From contig CANQRY010000006.1 of NCBI GenBank assembly GCA_947626335.1, positions 1 through 42,160 on the forward strand: DNA of 42,160 bases, in the 5' to 3' direction. Source of the stretch: an uncultured Clostridia bacterium (GTDB lineage Bacteria > Bacillota > Clostridia > TANB77 > CAG-508). This document shows, one piece after another, positions 27,979 to 37,440 of the stretch; position 1 is the stretch's first letter, and each line of letters begins with the position of its first letter. The notes under the pieces were generated by a model, which searched no databases, was not told the DNA's origin, and was given only the letters and a program-made list of their open reading frames with translations. The position numbers were made by a program, and so were the translations under genes.

Positions 27979-29448
27979 CTATTTTACATAAAGAACAACG
28001 CGGAAGCCACGGTCGACAGAGGCCATCATCGAAGCCAGACCATCTCCCTTGCGGAAAGAGACTGGAGCGCTTTTGTCCATAAACCCACCTCCACGGAGAA
28101 GAGCGTACTTTGTACCGCCAACTTGTTCGTGAAAGCCATATTCTGTGGTCCATTCATACATATTTCCTGCCATATCATATATATTATTCATTTTTGTATT
28201 TTCTGATGCTCCTGTTGCCATTTCTACATAATGTCTATAATGATACTTAGAATCTTCATCATAATTTGTGTATCCATCTGTACTGCCTTCCCATGGATCT
28301 GCATAACCTGAAGTGAATTTTCCATATCTATATTTTGTCCCTATACACCAATCAATAATTGTACTGTCTTCTGCTTTATATAAATGCTCTGCCCATAGGG
28401 TATTTGATACTTCAAAACCTTTATATTTTATTTTTTTGGTTGAACCATTCTTATCTCCAATATCTTCTCCATTATTAGCATAATTTCCATAGTTAGTACT
28501 ATTAATTGCTACACTTGAAAATTTAGAGTTAGTTGAAATCCATGCTACTGTTCTATCCCATGCTATTCCATCTACTAATTTGCTATTTACTGAACCACTA
28601 CCTTTATACATATTTTCTGATACTGTTTTTGCATTTTCTTGTGTTATAAAATTCCATGCTTGCATTTCTTTTTTACTTACTGGTTTTAAATTTGATACGT
28701 CTAATCCATTATATATTCCTTTATCTGTAGCATATTCCTTAGTATCTACTTCATCTTTACTTACATAAAATGGTGCGTTACTTGGCACTCCTGCTTCATA
28801 TCTTGCTATATAAAAGCCTCCATATTTTTTTACACTTTCTTTATTCTTTGCTTCGTCATCTTCTTTCCAGTCGCTATATGCTCTATAATAAGTTGTATCC
28901 CAGCCTCCTGCTGTATCTTGAATGTTCTTTTCGGTATCATTTGTGTTACTATTGTTGTAAGTATGTTTTACATATTCAGCTTCTGTACATGGTACCCATA
29001 CAAATTCATTTCCATCTTTGTCTGATATTACAATTCCTTCATTTATTTTAGTTAAATCTCCTTCTACTATTTTAAAGCCTGCTGGTATTGTTATTGCAGG
29101 TGTCTTTCCTTCTTCACTACTTCCATCTATTTTATTTCCGTCTTTATCATATCCTGTTGTATATGAAAATACTTTTTGACTCTCTACTGCATCTTGAAGT
29201 TTTACTGGATCTTTTCCTTCCAATATATCTGATATTTCTCCTACTAAATTTGCAACATCTCCTTGTTCATTTGCTGTTGCTTGGTTTGTTTTGTCTGCTG
29301 CTTGTTTTGCCATATCTAGAATGCCACCTTCACCTAGTACCATGGTTATTGTTACACCTGCTAGTATTAGCAAAACTACGATAGTTACTACAAGAGCAAT
29401 TAAGGTTATTCCTTTTTCATTTTTTGTAATTTTTCTTTTTTCTTTCAT
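27979..29448 (-). CDS. Pilin-leader surface protein with FGE-sulfatase/C-type-lectin fold
   Basis: A 489-residue protein. The N-terminus (KNEKGITLIALVVTIVVLL) is a type III-signal/prepilin-like leader with a G|ITLIALVV cleavage context and one hydrophobic helix, so it is exported and possibly assembled by a pilus-like system. After an Ala/Asn/Asp-rich linker comes an FGE-sulfatase (SUMF1) domain, from about residue 130: FVWVPCTEAEYV, GGFYIARYEAG, MQAWNFITQENA, YDMAGNMYEWTTE and RGGGFMDKSAPVSFRKG, ending RGFRVVLYVK. The last ~170 bases (27979-28150) are much richer in G+C than the rest and coincide with the lectin-fold loop that varies in diversity-generating retroelement targets. No reverse transcriptase or template repeat is in the window. 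Divergent from the Xre gene. Confidence 0.75.
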   Translation of the reverse strand: MKEKRKITKNEKGITLIALVVTIVVLLILAGVTITMVLGEGGILDMAKQAADKTNQATANEQGDVANLVGEISDILEGKDPVKLQDAVESQKVFSYTTGYDKDGNKIDGSSEEGKTPAITIPAGFKIVEGDLTKINEGIVISDKDGNEFVWVPCTEAEYVKHTYNNSNTNDTEKNIQDTAGGWDTTYYRAYSDWKEDDEAKNKESVKKYGGFYIARYEAGVPSNAPFYVSKDEVDTKEYATDKGIYNGLDVSNLKPVSKKEMQAWNFITQENAKTVSENMYKGSGSVNSKLVDGIAWDRTVAWISTNSKFSSVAINSTNYGNYANNGEDIGDKNGSTKKIKYKGFEVSNTLWAEHLYKAEDSTIIDWCIGTKYRYGKFTSGYADPWEGSTDGYTNYDEDSKYHYRHYVEMATGASENTKMNNIYDMAGNMYEWTTEYGFHEQVGGTKYALLRGGGFMDKSAPVSFRKGDGLASMMASVDRGFRVVLYVK

Positions 29449-29501
29449 TTCTTTTGTTCCTCCTATATAAATAATAAAAATGATTATTAAGAGCAGTATA
29501 T

Positions 29502-29516
29502 TCTCTTCATTAGAGA
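29502..29516. promoter_or_regulatory. Palindrome TCTCT-N5-AGAGA, left of the Xre gene
   Basis: TCTCT TCATT AGAGA lies in the divergent gap between the surface protein gene and the Xre regulator gene. It is nearly the same (inverted) as the palindrome at 29866-29882. A candidate operator for the Xre protein. Confidence 0.5.
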
Positions 29517-29576
29517 TATGTATTTCAAAAAATAATTATAGAATTATATCTATAATAAAGCGAATAGGTGATTATA

Positions 29577-29819
29577 ATGAAAATAAATAAGTATAATGAT
29601 TTTAAAAATATTTCAGGAGCAGTAATACGTGATCTTAGGCAAAAAGCAAATTTATCTCAACAAAATTTAGCAGAAAAGTTACAACTATTAGGTATTGAAC
29701 TAACTTCTAAAGAAATATCTAAAATTGAAAATGATGATAGATTAGTACAAGATTTCGAGTTATTTGCTTTTGCTAAAATATTTAATGTTTCTGCTGATAT
29801 TTTTAATACTAAAGTGTAA
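29577..29819 (+). CDS. Small Xre-family helix-turn-helix regulator
   Basis: An 80-residue protein made of a single HTH_3/Xre domain: IRDLRQKANLSQQNLAEKLQ (helix 1-2) followed by ELTSKEISKIENDDR (recognition helix region) and VQDFELFAFAKIFNVSADIF. The frame opens at a GTG (29568), but AGGTGAT lies just before the ATG at 29577, which is preferred. It is divergent from the surface-protein gene with about 128 nt between and is flanked by a pair of similar palindromes, suggesting autoregulation and possibly control of the neighbour. A TATAAT-like box lies about 25 nt upstream. Confidence 0.85.
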   Translation: MKINKYNDFKNISGAVIRDLRQKANLSQQNLAEKLQLLGIELTSKEISKIENDDRLVQDFELFAFAKIFNVSADIFNTKV

Positions 29820-29865
29820 GTTTATATATTTTTAAAATATTACTTTACATTTTCTATTATATTTT

Positions 29866-29882
29866 ATCTCTAGTGAAGAGAT
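29866..29882. promoter_or_regulatory. Palindrome ATCTCT-N5-AGAGAT, right of the Xre gene
   Basis: ATCTCT AGTGA AGAGAT, perfect 6-bp arms, about 47 nt after the Xre stop. It matches 29502-29516 in inverted orientation. Its place downstream of the gene is unusual for an operator. Confidence 0.45.
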
Positions 29883-29899
29883 ATTGCAATACTTTTTTA

Positions 29900-29944
29900 A
29901 AAAATAGATAAATTTGGAGTAAAATTCCGAATTTATCTATTTTT
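29900..29944. terminator. Terminator between the Xre gene and the 6S-like RNA
   Basis: AAAAATAGATAAATT pairs with AATTTATCTATTTTT (15 bp), with extra inner GGA/TCC pairs. It serves the plus-strand Xre gene and could also back up the minus-strand 6S-like RNA. Confidence 0.75.
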
Positions 29945-29959
29945 AATATCTAAAAAAAC

Positions 29960-30167
29960 ATAAAAAATACCCCGCCTTAGCCGTAAGGTGAATGAAATTT
30001 TAAGGACCTGCTTTCACAGGTGGGTGTCTTGTTGAATGCTCCTGGGTTTCTTATATTATAATATAAGCATACACGCCACATTCAAAGGCGGACTCCCTTT
30101 TAACGTTTGTTGGTTCTAAAATTCCAGTCTACACGCACTATGCAGGGAAAAGTTATTATTTATTTGT
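29960..30167 (-). ncRNA. ssrS: 6S RNA-like gene
   Basis: A gene-free stretch with its own promoter. On the minus strand the RNA begins near ACAAATAAATAATAAC and contains GGAGTCCGCCTTTGAATGTG, ACACCCACCTGTGAAAGCAG and TTCATTCACCTTACGGC followed by TAAGGCGGGG and a T-run. These resemble 6S RNA blocks (in E. coli AGAATGTGGCGCTCCGC and ACATTCACCTTG). 5' CCCTGC can pair with 3' GCGGGG as a closing stem, and the ~205-nt length fits. 6S RNA sequesters the housekeeping RNA polymerase. Ends are estimated; assignment rests on remembered consensus. Confidence 0.7.
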
Positions 30168-30173
30168 ATTATT

Positions 30174-30202
30174 ATAATACCATTTGCTACTTTGTTTTGC
30201 AA
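30174..30202 (-). promoter_or_regulatory. Promoter of the 6S-like RNA
   Basis: On the minus strand TTGCAA, 17-nt spacer, TATTAT. It predicts a transcript start near 30167. The rest of 30203-30342, between this and truB, is A+T-rich with nothing else recognised. Confidence 0.65.
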
Positions 30203-30342
30203 ATTTATTTTACCCCAAATTTACTACTTTTATGCTTAAATTTTGCTGTTTCCTTTGTTTTGCTTTTTTAATCGTAGTTTATATACATTTTTTAAATTTG
30301 CTTTTTTTCTTGTTTTATGCTATTATAACTTATATTGGAAAT

Positions 30343-31224
30343 TTAACTTATTATTAACTTTCTTTTTAATAAATTATTAGTAACTATTCCTGTTCCAATC
30401 CACTTTTCATTTTCTAGTTTTATTTGATAAATGCCGTCTTGTAAGGCATCTTTTTTTAATTTTACTCCATTTAAAAATAATGTTAATTCTTCATTATTTA
30501 GTTTAATAACTGGGTAATCTTCAAAAAATTTTTTTACTGTAATTATATGTTTTTCTAAAAATTCTTTGCTATCTTTATTTTTTTCCACTTCTTCTATAGT
30601 TACTGAATTATCTATGCTAAAGCTTCCTACTTTAAATCTTTTTAAGTTTTGCATATAGCCAACAGTTTCTAGCTTTTCAGCAATTTGCTCACACAATGTT
30701 CTAATATATGTTCCTTTAGAACAATGCACCTTAAATTCAATTGTTTTTTCTTTTTTATCTATTTTCAATAATTCCATACTATATATTTCAATTTCTCTTT
30801 GGGGTATTTGAACCTGCTCACCGCTTCTTGCATATTCATATAGTTTTTTTCCATTTACTTTAATTGCAGAATATATAGGTGGTATTTGCATTTGCTTGCC
30901 TACAAATGAATTTAAAACCTTTAATACATTTTTAGATTCTAAATTATTTAAATTAACTTCTTTTTCTTCTATTATATTACCTTCAGTATCTGCGGTATCT
31001 GTTTTTGTTCCTAGCTTGAGCATAGCCTCATATACTTTATCATGATTTGTTAAATATTCAGAAAGTTTAGTTCCTTCGCCTAATAAAAGTGGAAGCACAC
31101 CTGTCGCCATTGGATCTAATGTACCTGTGTGCCCCACTTTTACTTTAAGTATTTTTTTTACTTTTGAAACAACGTCATGTGAAGTATAATTACTTGGTTT
31201 ATTTATAATTAAAATTCCATTCAT
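30343..31224 (-). CDS. truB: tRNA pseudouridine-55 synthase TruB
   Basis: Makes pseudouridine 55 in the T-arm of tRNAs. The 293-residue product has NKPSNYTSHDVVSKVKK, the catalytic GHTGTLDPMATGVLPLLLG (Asp nucleophile in TLDP), and KGTYIRTLCEQIAEKL, all family motifs, plus a short C-terminal domain. The start overlaps the nrnA stop by one base (TAATG), so the two are translationally coupled at the end of the rimP-truB translation operon. Confidence 0.95.
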   Translation of the reverse strand: MNGILIINKPSNYTSHDVVSKVKKILKVKVGHTGTLDPMATGVLPLLLGEGTKLSEYLTNHDKVYEAMLKLGTKTDTADTEGNIIEEKEVNLNNLESKNVLKVLNSFVGKQMQIPPIYSAIKVNGKKLYEYARSGEQVQIPQREIEIYSMELLKIDKKEKTIEFKVHCSKGTYIRTLCEQIAEKLETVGYMQNLKRFKVGSFSIDNSVTIEEVEKNKDSKEFLEKHIITVKKFFEDYPVIKLNNEELTLFLNGVKLKKDALQDGIYQIKLENEKWIGTGIVTNNLLKRKLIIS

Positions 31225-32175
31225 TATTTTAGTAACCTACTTATTTCTTTTACTATCATTTCTTTTGCTTGGTCTATAGTTCCTGGAATTGTACAACCTG
31301 CTGCTTTAGGGTGTCCGCCACCACCAAATACAGCACAAGCATCTGAAACATTTACGTAGTCGTTTGAGCGAAGTGATATTTTATTTCCTTTTTCGGTTTC
31401 ACGAATAAAAATAGATACTTCTACTCCTTCAACATCTCTACCATTTTCTACAATTCCTTCGTAATCTCCATTTTCTGCATTAACACTTTTTTCATCTTCA
31501 TTTGTTATATATGTATATGCTATTTTTCCATCTTCTAAAAACTCTATTCTATTGTTTGCTATGCGATGAAGTTCAAAATTTGCTCTTGTTTTTATTTGCA
31601 AAACTTGACGATAAATGCTTGATACATTTACACCTTTATTTAAAAGCCATGCTACAAATTCAAATGTTTCTGCAGTAACTCCTTGATATTTAAAACCACC
31701 TGTATCTGTAATGATTCCTGCTAAAATACATGTGCCAATATCTTTGGTAATTTCTATTCCAAAATATTCTAAAACAACTAATAAAATTTGGCTACATGCT
31801 GGTGCATCTGGATTTACATAGTTATAGTCTCCAAACATAGTATTTGTACCATGATGATCTATACAAACTTTTACTTTTGCTGATTCAAAATAATTTGAAA
31901 ATCCATTTAACATTTTTATTGTGGCACAGTCTAGTGATATTGCTAAATCGTAATGCTCAACATTGCTACTTGTTTTTATTTCATTTATTCCTGGTAAAAA
32001 GTCAAATATTCTAGAATGTTCCGGAACTATTATATCTGGATTTTTGCCATATGCTTTTAATGCATTATACATTGCTAAACTGCTTCCGAATAGCGTCTCC
32101 ATCTGGATTTTCGTGTGTTAAAATAACAATGCTTTTGGCTTTATTTATTTGCTCTAAAATTTCATCTAAAGTCAT
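31224..32175 (-). CDS. nrnA: DHH-family oligoribonuclease/pAp phosphatase NrnA, one +1 shift
   Basis: NrnA degrades nanoRNA and dephosphorylates pAp. Starting at the ATG at 32175 (MTLDEILEQINKAKSIVILT, with an AAGGGG box 10 nt upstream) and skipping C at 32088 gives 316 residues, the family length. The shift rebuilds THENPDGDAIGSSLAMYN, the first metal-binding motif of DHH proteins, at Gly30. The DHH motif CIDHHGTN, AGIITDTGGF and the DHHA1 motif GGGGHPKAAGC follow. Without the shift the product stops seven codons after residue 29; an internal start at 32102 would lose the HxxPDxD metal site, so it would be dead. It sits between rbfA and truB as in other Firmicutes, separated from rbfA by the structured repeat. 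Confidence 0.92.
32085..32088 (-). other. CGGA +1 shift site in nrnA
   Basis: Coding strand GAC GCT ATT C GGA AGC AGT. Zero frame gives R-K-Q-F-S-N-V-stop. Skipping C at 32088 gives GDAIGSSLA. Confidence 0.9.
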
Positions 32176-32209
32176 TTAAAATACCCCTTATTCTCATTTT
32201 TTAATATTA

Positions 32210-32311
32210 TATAGGAAAAATCGAAGATTTTGCCTATATAACAAGGTTAAGTTACCTTGGGCTGTGCGGATGCAAAGCATCCTGTACATCTGGCGAAGCC
32301 ACTTTTCTTAT
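32210..32311. repeat. Multi-hairpin intergenic repeat, copy 2
   Basis: Reverse-complement copy of 2653-2757, between rbfA and nrnA. Hairpins: TGGCgaaGCCA, GGATGCtttGCATCC, CAAGGT...ACCTTG and AATCgaaGATT. It has the opposite orientation to transcription compared with copy 1. Confidence 0.75.
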
Positions 32312-32364
32312 ATTTTACTAAATAATTTTGAAGTTTTCAAATACATTTTATAAATTTATATAAA

Positions 32365-32724
32365 CTATTTTTCTTCTTTATGATTTAATTCTTTTAAAAT
32401 ATTGTCAATTCTTGCACCATATTCAAAAGAATCGTCTATTTCAAAGGTTAACTCTGGTGTTATTCTTAAGTTAATATTTTTAGCTATTTGGCTACGAATA
32501 AACCCTGAAGACTCTTTTAAGCCTTCCATTGTTTTACCTATGCTTTTTGAATTTAAAATACTTACATAAATTTTTGCATATTTAAAATCAGGTGTAATTT
32601 TTGCTTTTGTTACACTTATTAAACCTGTTACTTTTGAATTTTTAAGTTCAAAAGTAAGTATTCTGCTTATTTCTTTTTTAAGTTCTTCATTAACTCTATT
32701 AAGTCTTGCCTCATTTTTTGGCAT
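32365..32724 (-). CDS. rbfA: Ribosome-binding factor A
   Basis: A KH-like protein that helps 30S maturation by binding near helix 1 of 16S rRNA. The 119-residue product has RLNRVNEELKKEISRIL, KVTGLISVTKAKITPDFKYAKIYVS-type core and RITPELTFEIDDSFEYGARIDNIL, the family signature, and ends in a Lys/Glu tail. Normal length. It follows infB by 29 nt, with an AGGAAG ribosome site, in the standard infB-rbfA-nrnA-truB order. Confidence 0.95.
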   Translation of the reverse strand: MPKNEARLNRVNEELKKEISRILTFELKNSKVTGLISVTKAKITPDFKYAKIYVSILNSKSIGKTMEGLKESSGFIRSQIAKNINLRITPELTFEIDDSFEYGARIDNILKELNHKEEK

Positions 32725-32753
32725 TTATTTATCTTCCTTTCAATTTTTAAGTT

Positions 32754-35633
32754 TTATCTTTGTACTTCTTCCATAATGTAAAATTCTAATACGTCATCTT
32801 CTTTTACGTCATTATAACCTTCAATTTGAAGACCACATTCAAATCCTTTTGATACTTCTTTTGCATCATCTTTGAAACGTTTTAAAGAAATTAGTTTTCC
32901 ATCATGTATAACAACATTTTCACGAATTACTCTTACTCCAGCATTTCTTTCAATTTTTCCATCTAGTACATAAGCACCTGCAATAGTTCCAACATTAGAA
33001 ACTTTAAATGTTTGTCTTACTACTGCATTACCTATTACTTTTTCGGTATAAACAGGGTCTAGCATTCCTTTCATTGCTGCTTCTACGTCTTCTATTGCCT
33101 GATATATAACTGAGTATTGTTTGATTTCTACATTTTCTTTTTCTGCCATGTCTTTTGCAGTGTTTACTGGTCTTACATTAAATGCAATTATTATGCAGTT
33201 TCCTGCTTTTGCAAGCTGTACGTCTGACTCAGTAACAGCACCAGCTACTGCATGAATAACTTTTACTTTTACTTCATCATTTGACAATTTTTCTAGAGAT
33301 TGTTTTAATGCTTGTGCAGTACCTTGAACATCTGCTTTTACAATTATATTTAATTGTTTTAAGTTTTCGCTTTCCATTTTTTCAAATAGATTACTTAATG
33401 TTACTTTGTTGTTTTCATTTATAGATTGTTCTCTTTCTTGACGTTTTCTTCTTTCTATTAGGTGTTTAGCCATTTTTTCGTCTTTTACTTCATAGAAAGT
33501 ATCGCCTGCTTCTGGTACTTCTGTTAATCCCATAATTTCTACTGGTGTAGATGGTCCGGCTTTTTTTACTTTTTGTCCTTTATCATTTCTCATTGCACGA
33601 ATTCTACCAATAGACTTACCAACAACAATTGTATCTCCTTCATCAAGTGTTCCTCTTTGTACTAAAATAGATGCAATTGGTCCTTTTGCTTTATCAAGTC
33701 TTGCTTCAATAACTGTTCCTTTTGCTTGTTTATTAGGGTTTGCTTTTAGTTCCTTCATATCTGCTACTAATAGCACCATTTCAAGCAAGTTATCAATGTT
33801 TATTTTCTTTTTAGCAGAAATTGGAACATAAATGGTGTCGCCTCCCCATTCCTCTGGAACTAACTCATATTCCATTAATTCTTGCTTTATTTTTTCTACA
33901 TTTGCGCCTGGTAAATCAATTTTATTTACAGCTACAATTATTGGAATTTCGGCTGCTTTTGCATGGTTTATTGCCTCTATTGTTTGTGGCATAACACCAT
34001 CATCTGCTGCTACTATTAAAATAGCAATATCAGTAATTTGTGCACCTCTTGCTCTCATTGCTGTAAATGCTTCATGACCTGGTGTATCTAAGAAGGTGAT
34101 TTCTCTACCATTTATATTTACTTTATATGCACCAATATGTTGTGTAATTCCACCTGCTTCGCCTTCTATTACATTTGTACTACGAATTGCATCTAAAAGC
34201 GAAGTTTTACCATGATCTACGTGTCCCATAACAACTACAACTGGTGGTCTTGGCTTTAATTCTTCTTCTTTATCTTCTGTTTCATCAAATAAAATATCTT
34301 CTTCTTTGATTTCTTCTTTTTTATTAGCTGTAATTCCAAATTCCTCTGCTACTAAAAATGCTGTGTCAAAGTCAATTGTGTTGTTTATTGTAGCCATTAT
34401 TCCATAATTAAATAGCTTTTTAATAACTTCTCCACTTGTTTTTTTCATTTCTTGTGCTAAATCTTTTACAGTAATCATTTCTGGGATTGTAATTTCTTTT
34501 AGCTCAAATATTTTTTGTTTTGTTCTTTCTTCGTCTTTTTGTGGTTTTCTCTTATTTTTCTTTCCTCTTTCAGTAGTTAAATCGTAGTAGTCTAGCATTC
34601 CGCCATCTTGCTCATTAAACATATGAGATAATCTATCAGATTGTTTTAGATCTCTTAACTTGCCTTCATTAAAGTTTTCGTTAAAGCGGTCATTTTTCTT
34701 TACTTTAGTACCTTTTTTAGCTTTATTATCTTCATAACGATTTGCTTTTTCTTTGTCTATTGCTCTTGTACTAATATCTCTTTTATCTTCTTTTTCCACT
34801 ATGTCTGATGCCATAATATCTTTAATATTGCGGTCTAAGCCACGACTATCTAGCAGTCTACCCGCATTTCTATTAAATGGTTTTTCTCCATCTTGACGAT
34901 TATTAAAATGACCTTGTCTATCGTCTCTACGATTTTTATTATAGTCACCTTGGAATCTATTTTGATTATTTCCATTTTTACGATTTGCAAATTTGTTTTG
35001 ATTATCACTTTGATGGTTTTTATTTTGTGAAAAATCTTTCTTAGGTTTATTTTGTCCATCATAATTTTGTTTATTCTCAAAATTATTTTTATTATATGGT
35101 TTTTGTTCTGTGTTAGGCTTTTCTGAATTTGTTGACACTTCTTCATTTTTTTCATCATTAATAACAGTAGCAGGGTTTTCTTTGTTTTCTACTGTTTTTC
35201 CTTTTTCTACAAGCTTTTCATCTTTTGCCTTATTTTTAATTCCAAAAAGTTCACTAACAGTCATTGGTTTTACAGGTTGTTTTCTGTATACAATGTTAAA
35301 ATCTTGATTTCTATTTCTTTCTACAAAACCAACGTCTTTTCTAGGTTCTTTTTCTGTTTTTTTGTTTTCCTTTACTTCGTCTGATAAAATAACTTCTCTT
35401 CTAATAATGACTGGTGTCGCTTCTTTTTTCTTTTCTTGTTTCATATTTTTTTGCTCTTTCTCTTCCTTTTTTTCTGTTTTTTTAAAACTTTGTTTTATTT
35501 TTTGTGCTATGTTTTCATCTACTGAACTTAAATGACTTGTTATATCAATTCCTATAGTCTTTGCTTTTTCTATTATTTCTTTGCTTTCTATTCCCAGTTC
35601 TTTTGCGATTTCATGAATTTTTAGCTTAGCCAA
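32754..35633 (-). CDS. infB: Translation initiation factor IF-2
   Basis: GTPase that brings fMet-tRNA to the 30S subunit and joins the 50S. The 959-residue product has an IF2-N domain at the start ([20 protein letters not shown]), a ~330-residue low-complexity Asn/Lys/Gln/Asp-rich region (many QN and KN pairs, probably disordered), a second IF2-N domain near 385-440, then the G domain with [30 protein letters not shown] and NKIDLPGAN, followed by domains II to IV. No in-frame CGG. Its stop-proximal start overlap: it begins 8 nt inside the end of the L7Ae-like gene. Confidence 0.97.
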   Translation of the reverse strand: MAKLKIHEIAKELGIESKEIIEKAKTIGIDITSHLSSVDENIAQKIKQSFKKTEKKEEKEQKNMKQEKKKEATPVIIRREVILSDEVKENKKTEKEPRKDVGFVERNRNQDFNIVYRKQPVKPMTVSELFGIKNKAKDEKLVEKGKTVENKENPATVINDEKNEEVSTNSEKPNTEQKPYNKNNFENKQNYDGQNKPKKDFSQNKNHQSDNQNKFANRKNGNNQNRFQGDYNKNRRDDRQGHFNNRQDGEKPFNRNAGRLLDSRGLDRNIKDIMASDIVEKEDKRDISTRAIDKEKANRYEDNKAKKGTKVKKNDRFNENFNEGKLRDLKQSDRLSHMFNEQDGGMLDYYDLTTERGKKNKRKPQKDEERTKQKIFELKEITIPEMITVKDLAQEMKKTSGEVIKKLFNYGIMATINNTIDFDTAFLVAEEFGITANKKEEIKEEDILFDETEDKEEELKPRPPVVVVMGHVDHGKTSLLDAIRSTNVIEGEAGGITQHIGAYKVNINGREITFLDTPGHEAFTAMRARGAQITDIAILIVAADDGVMPQTIEAINHAKAAEIPIIVAVNKIDLPGANVEKIKQELMEYELVPEEWGGDTIYVPISAKKKINIDNLLEMVLLVADMKELKANPNKQAKGTVIEARLDKAKGPIASILVQRGTLDEGDTIVVGKSIGRIRAMRNDKGQKVKKAGPSTPVEIMGLTEVPEAGDTFYEVKDEKMAKHLIERRKRQEREQSINENNKVTLSNLFEKMESENLKQLNIIVKADVQGTAQALKQSLEKLSNDEVKVKVIHAVAGAVTESDVQLAKAGNCIIIAFNVRPVNTAKDMAEKENVEIKQYSVIYQAIEDVEAAMKGMLDPVYTEKVIGNAVVRQTFKVSNVGTIAGAYVLDGKIERNAGVRVIRENVVIHDGKLISLKRFKDDAKEVSKGFECGLQIEGYNDVKEDDVLEFYIMEEVQR

Positions 35634-35949
35634 TCATTTCACCCCCATTTATGATTTTTTTAACCGATTCTGCAAATCCTTTTTCTTTTATGCCTATTAC
35701 AGCTTTATTTGTTTTGCCTATTGCTTTACTTAAATTTTCTATTTTGCAAGTTTCATATATTGGTATGCCATTAAGCAAACAAATTTCATTAAATTGTTTT
35801 TTTGTTCTATTTGATGCATCTTCTGCAATTAAAACTAATTTAATACTTTTTTTGTTTATTCCTTCTAAGCATGCATCTGTTCCAGCTACAAGCTTTCCCG
35901 CTTTTGTTGCTAGTCCTATTATTCCATATAATTTTTGATAATTTATCAA
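35626..35949 (-). CDS. ylxQ: L7Ae-family RNA-binding protein YlxQ
   Basis: A 107-residue L7Ae/L30e-fold protein: [44 protein letters not shown] and [19 protein letters not shown] are typical of this K-turn-binding family. The place between ylxR and infB, overlapping infB by 8 nt, identifies it as YlxQ. The role is presumably in rRNA or ribosome assembly; the exact target is not known. The start has a weak ribosome site because ylxR ends only 2 nt upstream, consistent with coupling. Confidence 0.9.
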   Translation of the reverse strand: MINYQKLYGIIGLATKAGKLVAGTDACLEGINKKSIKLVLIAEDASNRTKKQFNEICLLNGIPIYETCKIENLSKAIGKTNKAVIGIKEKGFAESVKKIINGGEMIG

Positions 35950-35951
35950 TA

Positions 35952-36224
35952 TTACACCTCTTGTTTTATTGTATTTTGTAATTCATCGTAAATGCTTTCT
36001 TCTATTTTTGTTTCAAAGCATTTTTCTAGTCTTTTAGAGCGAATAGCTTTTTTTAGACATTCTGAACTATCACAAATATATGCGCCTCTACCTGGCATTT
36101 TTCCAGTTCTATCTATACTTATTTGTCCTTCGCTATTTTTTACAATACGAATTAACTCTTTTTTTGGTTTTTGAGTATTACAACCTATACAAGTACGATT
36201 AGGTATTTTTTTCAAAATGTCCAC
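35952..36224 (-). CDS. ylxR: YlxR family RNA-binding/regulatory protein
   Basis: A 90-residue YlxR (DUF448) protein with the signature [19 protein letters not shown] and [20 protein letters not shown]. The GRGAY motif and the Cys pair are conserved. In Bacillus, YlxR is reported as a nucleoid-associated or RNase P-related factor; the role is not settled. Here it lies between nusA and ylxQ as expected, about 50 nt after nusA, with an AAGGAAGTGG ribosome site. Confidence 0.92.
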   Translation of the reverse strand: MDILKKIPNRTCIGCNTQKPKKELIRIVKNSEGQISIDRTGKMPGRGAYICDSSECLKKAIRSKRLEKCFETKIEESIYDELQNTIKQEV

Positions 36225-36274
36225 TTCCTTTATTTTAAATGTATTTCCAAATTTTATGCATTATTCCTACTGCT

Positions 36275-37420
36275 TTATTCTTCGCTTTCTGGCTGTTCTT
36301 CTAGTTGTTCATCTGTTTCTGGTTCTTCTGCAGATTTTTCAATCATTTCTCTAAATTGTGATTCACTCTTAATATCTATTTTCCAGCCTGTTAATCTTGC
36401 TGATAGTCTTGCATTTTGTCCAGATTTTCCTATTGCTAATGATAATTGGTCGTCTGGTACAATTACTTGTGCAAATTTTTCTTCTTCGTGAATATCAACT
36501 GCCATTACTTGTGCTGGAAGTAATGCTGCTGAAATAAATATTGAAGGGTCTTCGTTCCATTCAATTACATCTATTTTTTCTCCGTTTAATTCATTTATAA
36601 TATTTTGAATACGAATACCTTTTTGCCCTACGCAAGAGCCAACTGGGTCAATATTTTCGTTTGGAGAATATACTGCTACTTTACTTCTGCTTCCGGCATC
36701 TCTTGAAACACTTTTTATTTCAATAACACCTTCATAAATTTCTGGTATTTCTAATTCAAATAGTTTTCTTACAAAATCTGCACATGATCTTGAAACTGTA
36801 ACTTGTGGAGAGCCTTTTAAGCCTTTTTCTACTTGAAGCACATATGCTCTTATTTTATCATTTACATGATAGTGTTCTGTAGGAATTTGCTCTTTTGCTG
36901 GCATAACAGCTTCTAATTTGCCTAGGTCTAATACTACAATGTTTCCATCTGCTTTTTGTACAATACCTGAAACGATTTCGCCTTTTCTATTGTAAAATTC
37001 ATCAAACAAAACATTTCTTGATTCTTCTCTTATTTTTTGTACTATAACTTGTTTTGCTGTTTGTGCTGCAATTCTACCAAAGTTCTTTGGTGCAAGCTCT
37101 ATTTCTGCTTTGTCTCCTATTTCTAGTTTTTTATTTATTTTTTTAGCATCATCTAGACTGATTTCTAGGTTTGCATTTTCTACTGTATCTACTACGTCTT
37201 TTAAAGCATATATATGAACTTCGCCTGTTTCTTTGTCCATAGTTATTTTTACATTTTCTTCAGAATCAAAGTTTCTTTTATATGCTGTAACTAATGCAGT
37301 TTCAATTGCCTCTAATAAGTATTCTTTTTTAATTCCTCTTTCTTTTTCTAATTCTTGTAGTGCTAATATTAACTCCGTATTGTCAATTGCTAGCATACTT
37401 GTTTTTGCGGTCTTTTTCAT
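36275..37420 (-). CDS. nusA: Transcription termination/antitermination factor NusA
   Basis: Binds RNA polymerase and controls pausing, termination and antitermination. The 381-residue product has the N-terminal RNAP-binding domain ([24 protein letters not shown]), an S1 domain with [20 protein letters not shown], and two KH domains including [31 protein letters not shown] and [19 protein letters not shown]. As in other Firmicutes it lacks the acidic repeats of E. coli NusA and ends in a short acidic tail. It follows rimP by 20 nt. Confidence 0.97.
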   Translation of the reverse strand: MKKTAKTSMLAIDNTELILALQELEKERGIKKEYLLEAIETALVTAYKRNFDSEENVKITMDKETGEVHIYALKDVVDTVENANLEISLDDAKKINKKLEIGDKAEIELAPKNFGRIAAQTAKQVIVQKIREESRNVLFDEFYNRKGEIVSGIVQKADGNIVVLDLGKLEAVMPAKEQIPTEHYHVNDKIRAYVLQVEKGLKGSPQVTVSRSCADFVRKLFELEIPEIYEGVIEIKSVSRDAGSRSKVAVYSPNENIDPVGSCVGQKGIRIQNIINELNGEKIDVIEWNEDPSIFISAALLPAQVMAVDIHEEEKFAQVIVPDDQLSLAIGKSGQNARLSARLTGWKIDIKSESQFREMIEKSAEEPETDEQLEEQPESEE

Positions 37421-37440
37421 TTTTTATTTTCCTCCCTTGA

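Noticed and set aside
27950..28206. Small ORFs on both strands overlapping the GC-rich end of the FGE-type gene
   Set aside because: Shadows of the real frame, which continues through a conserved FGE-fold ending.
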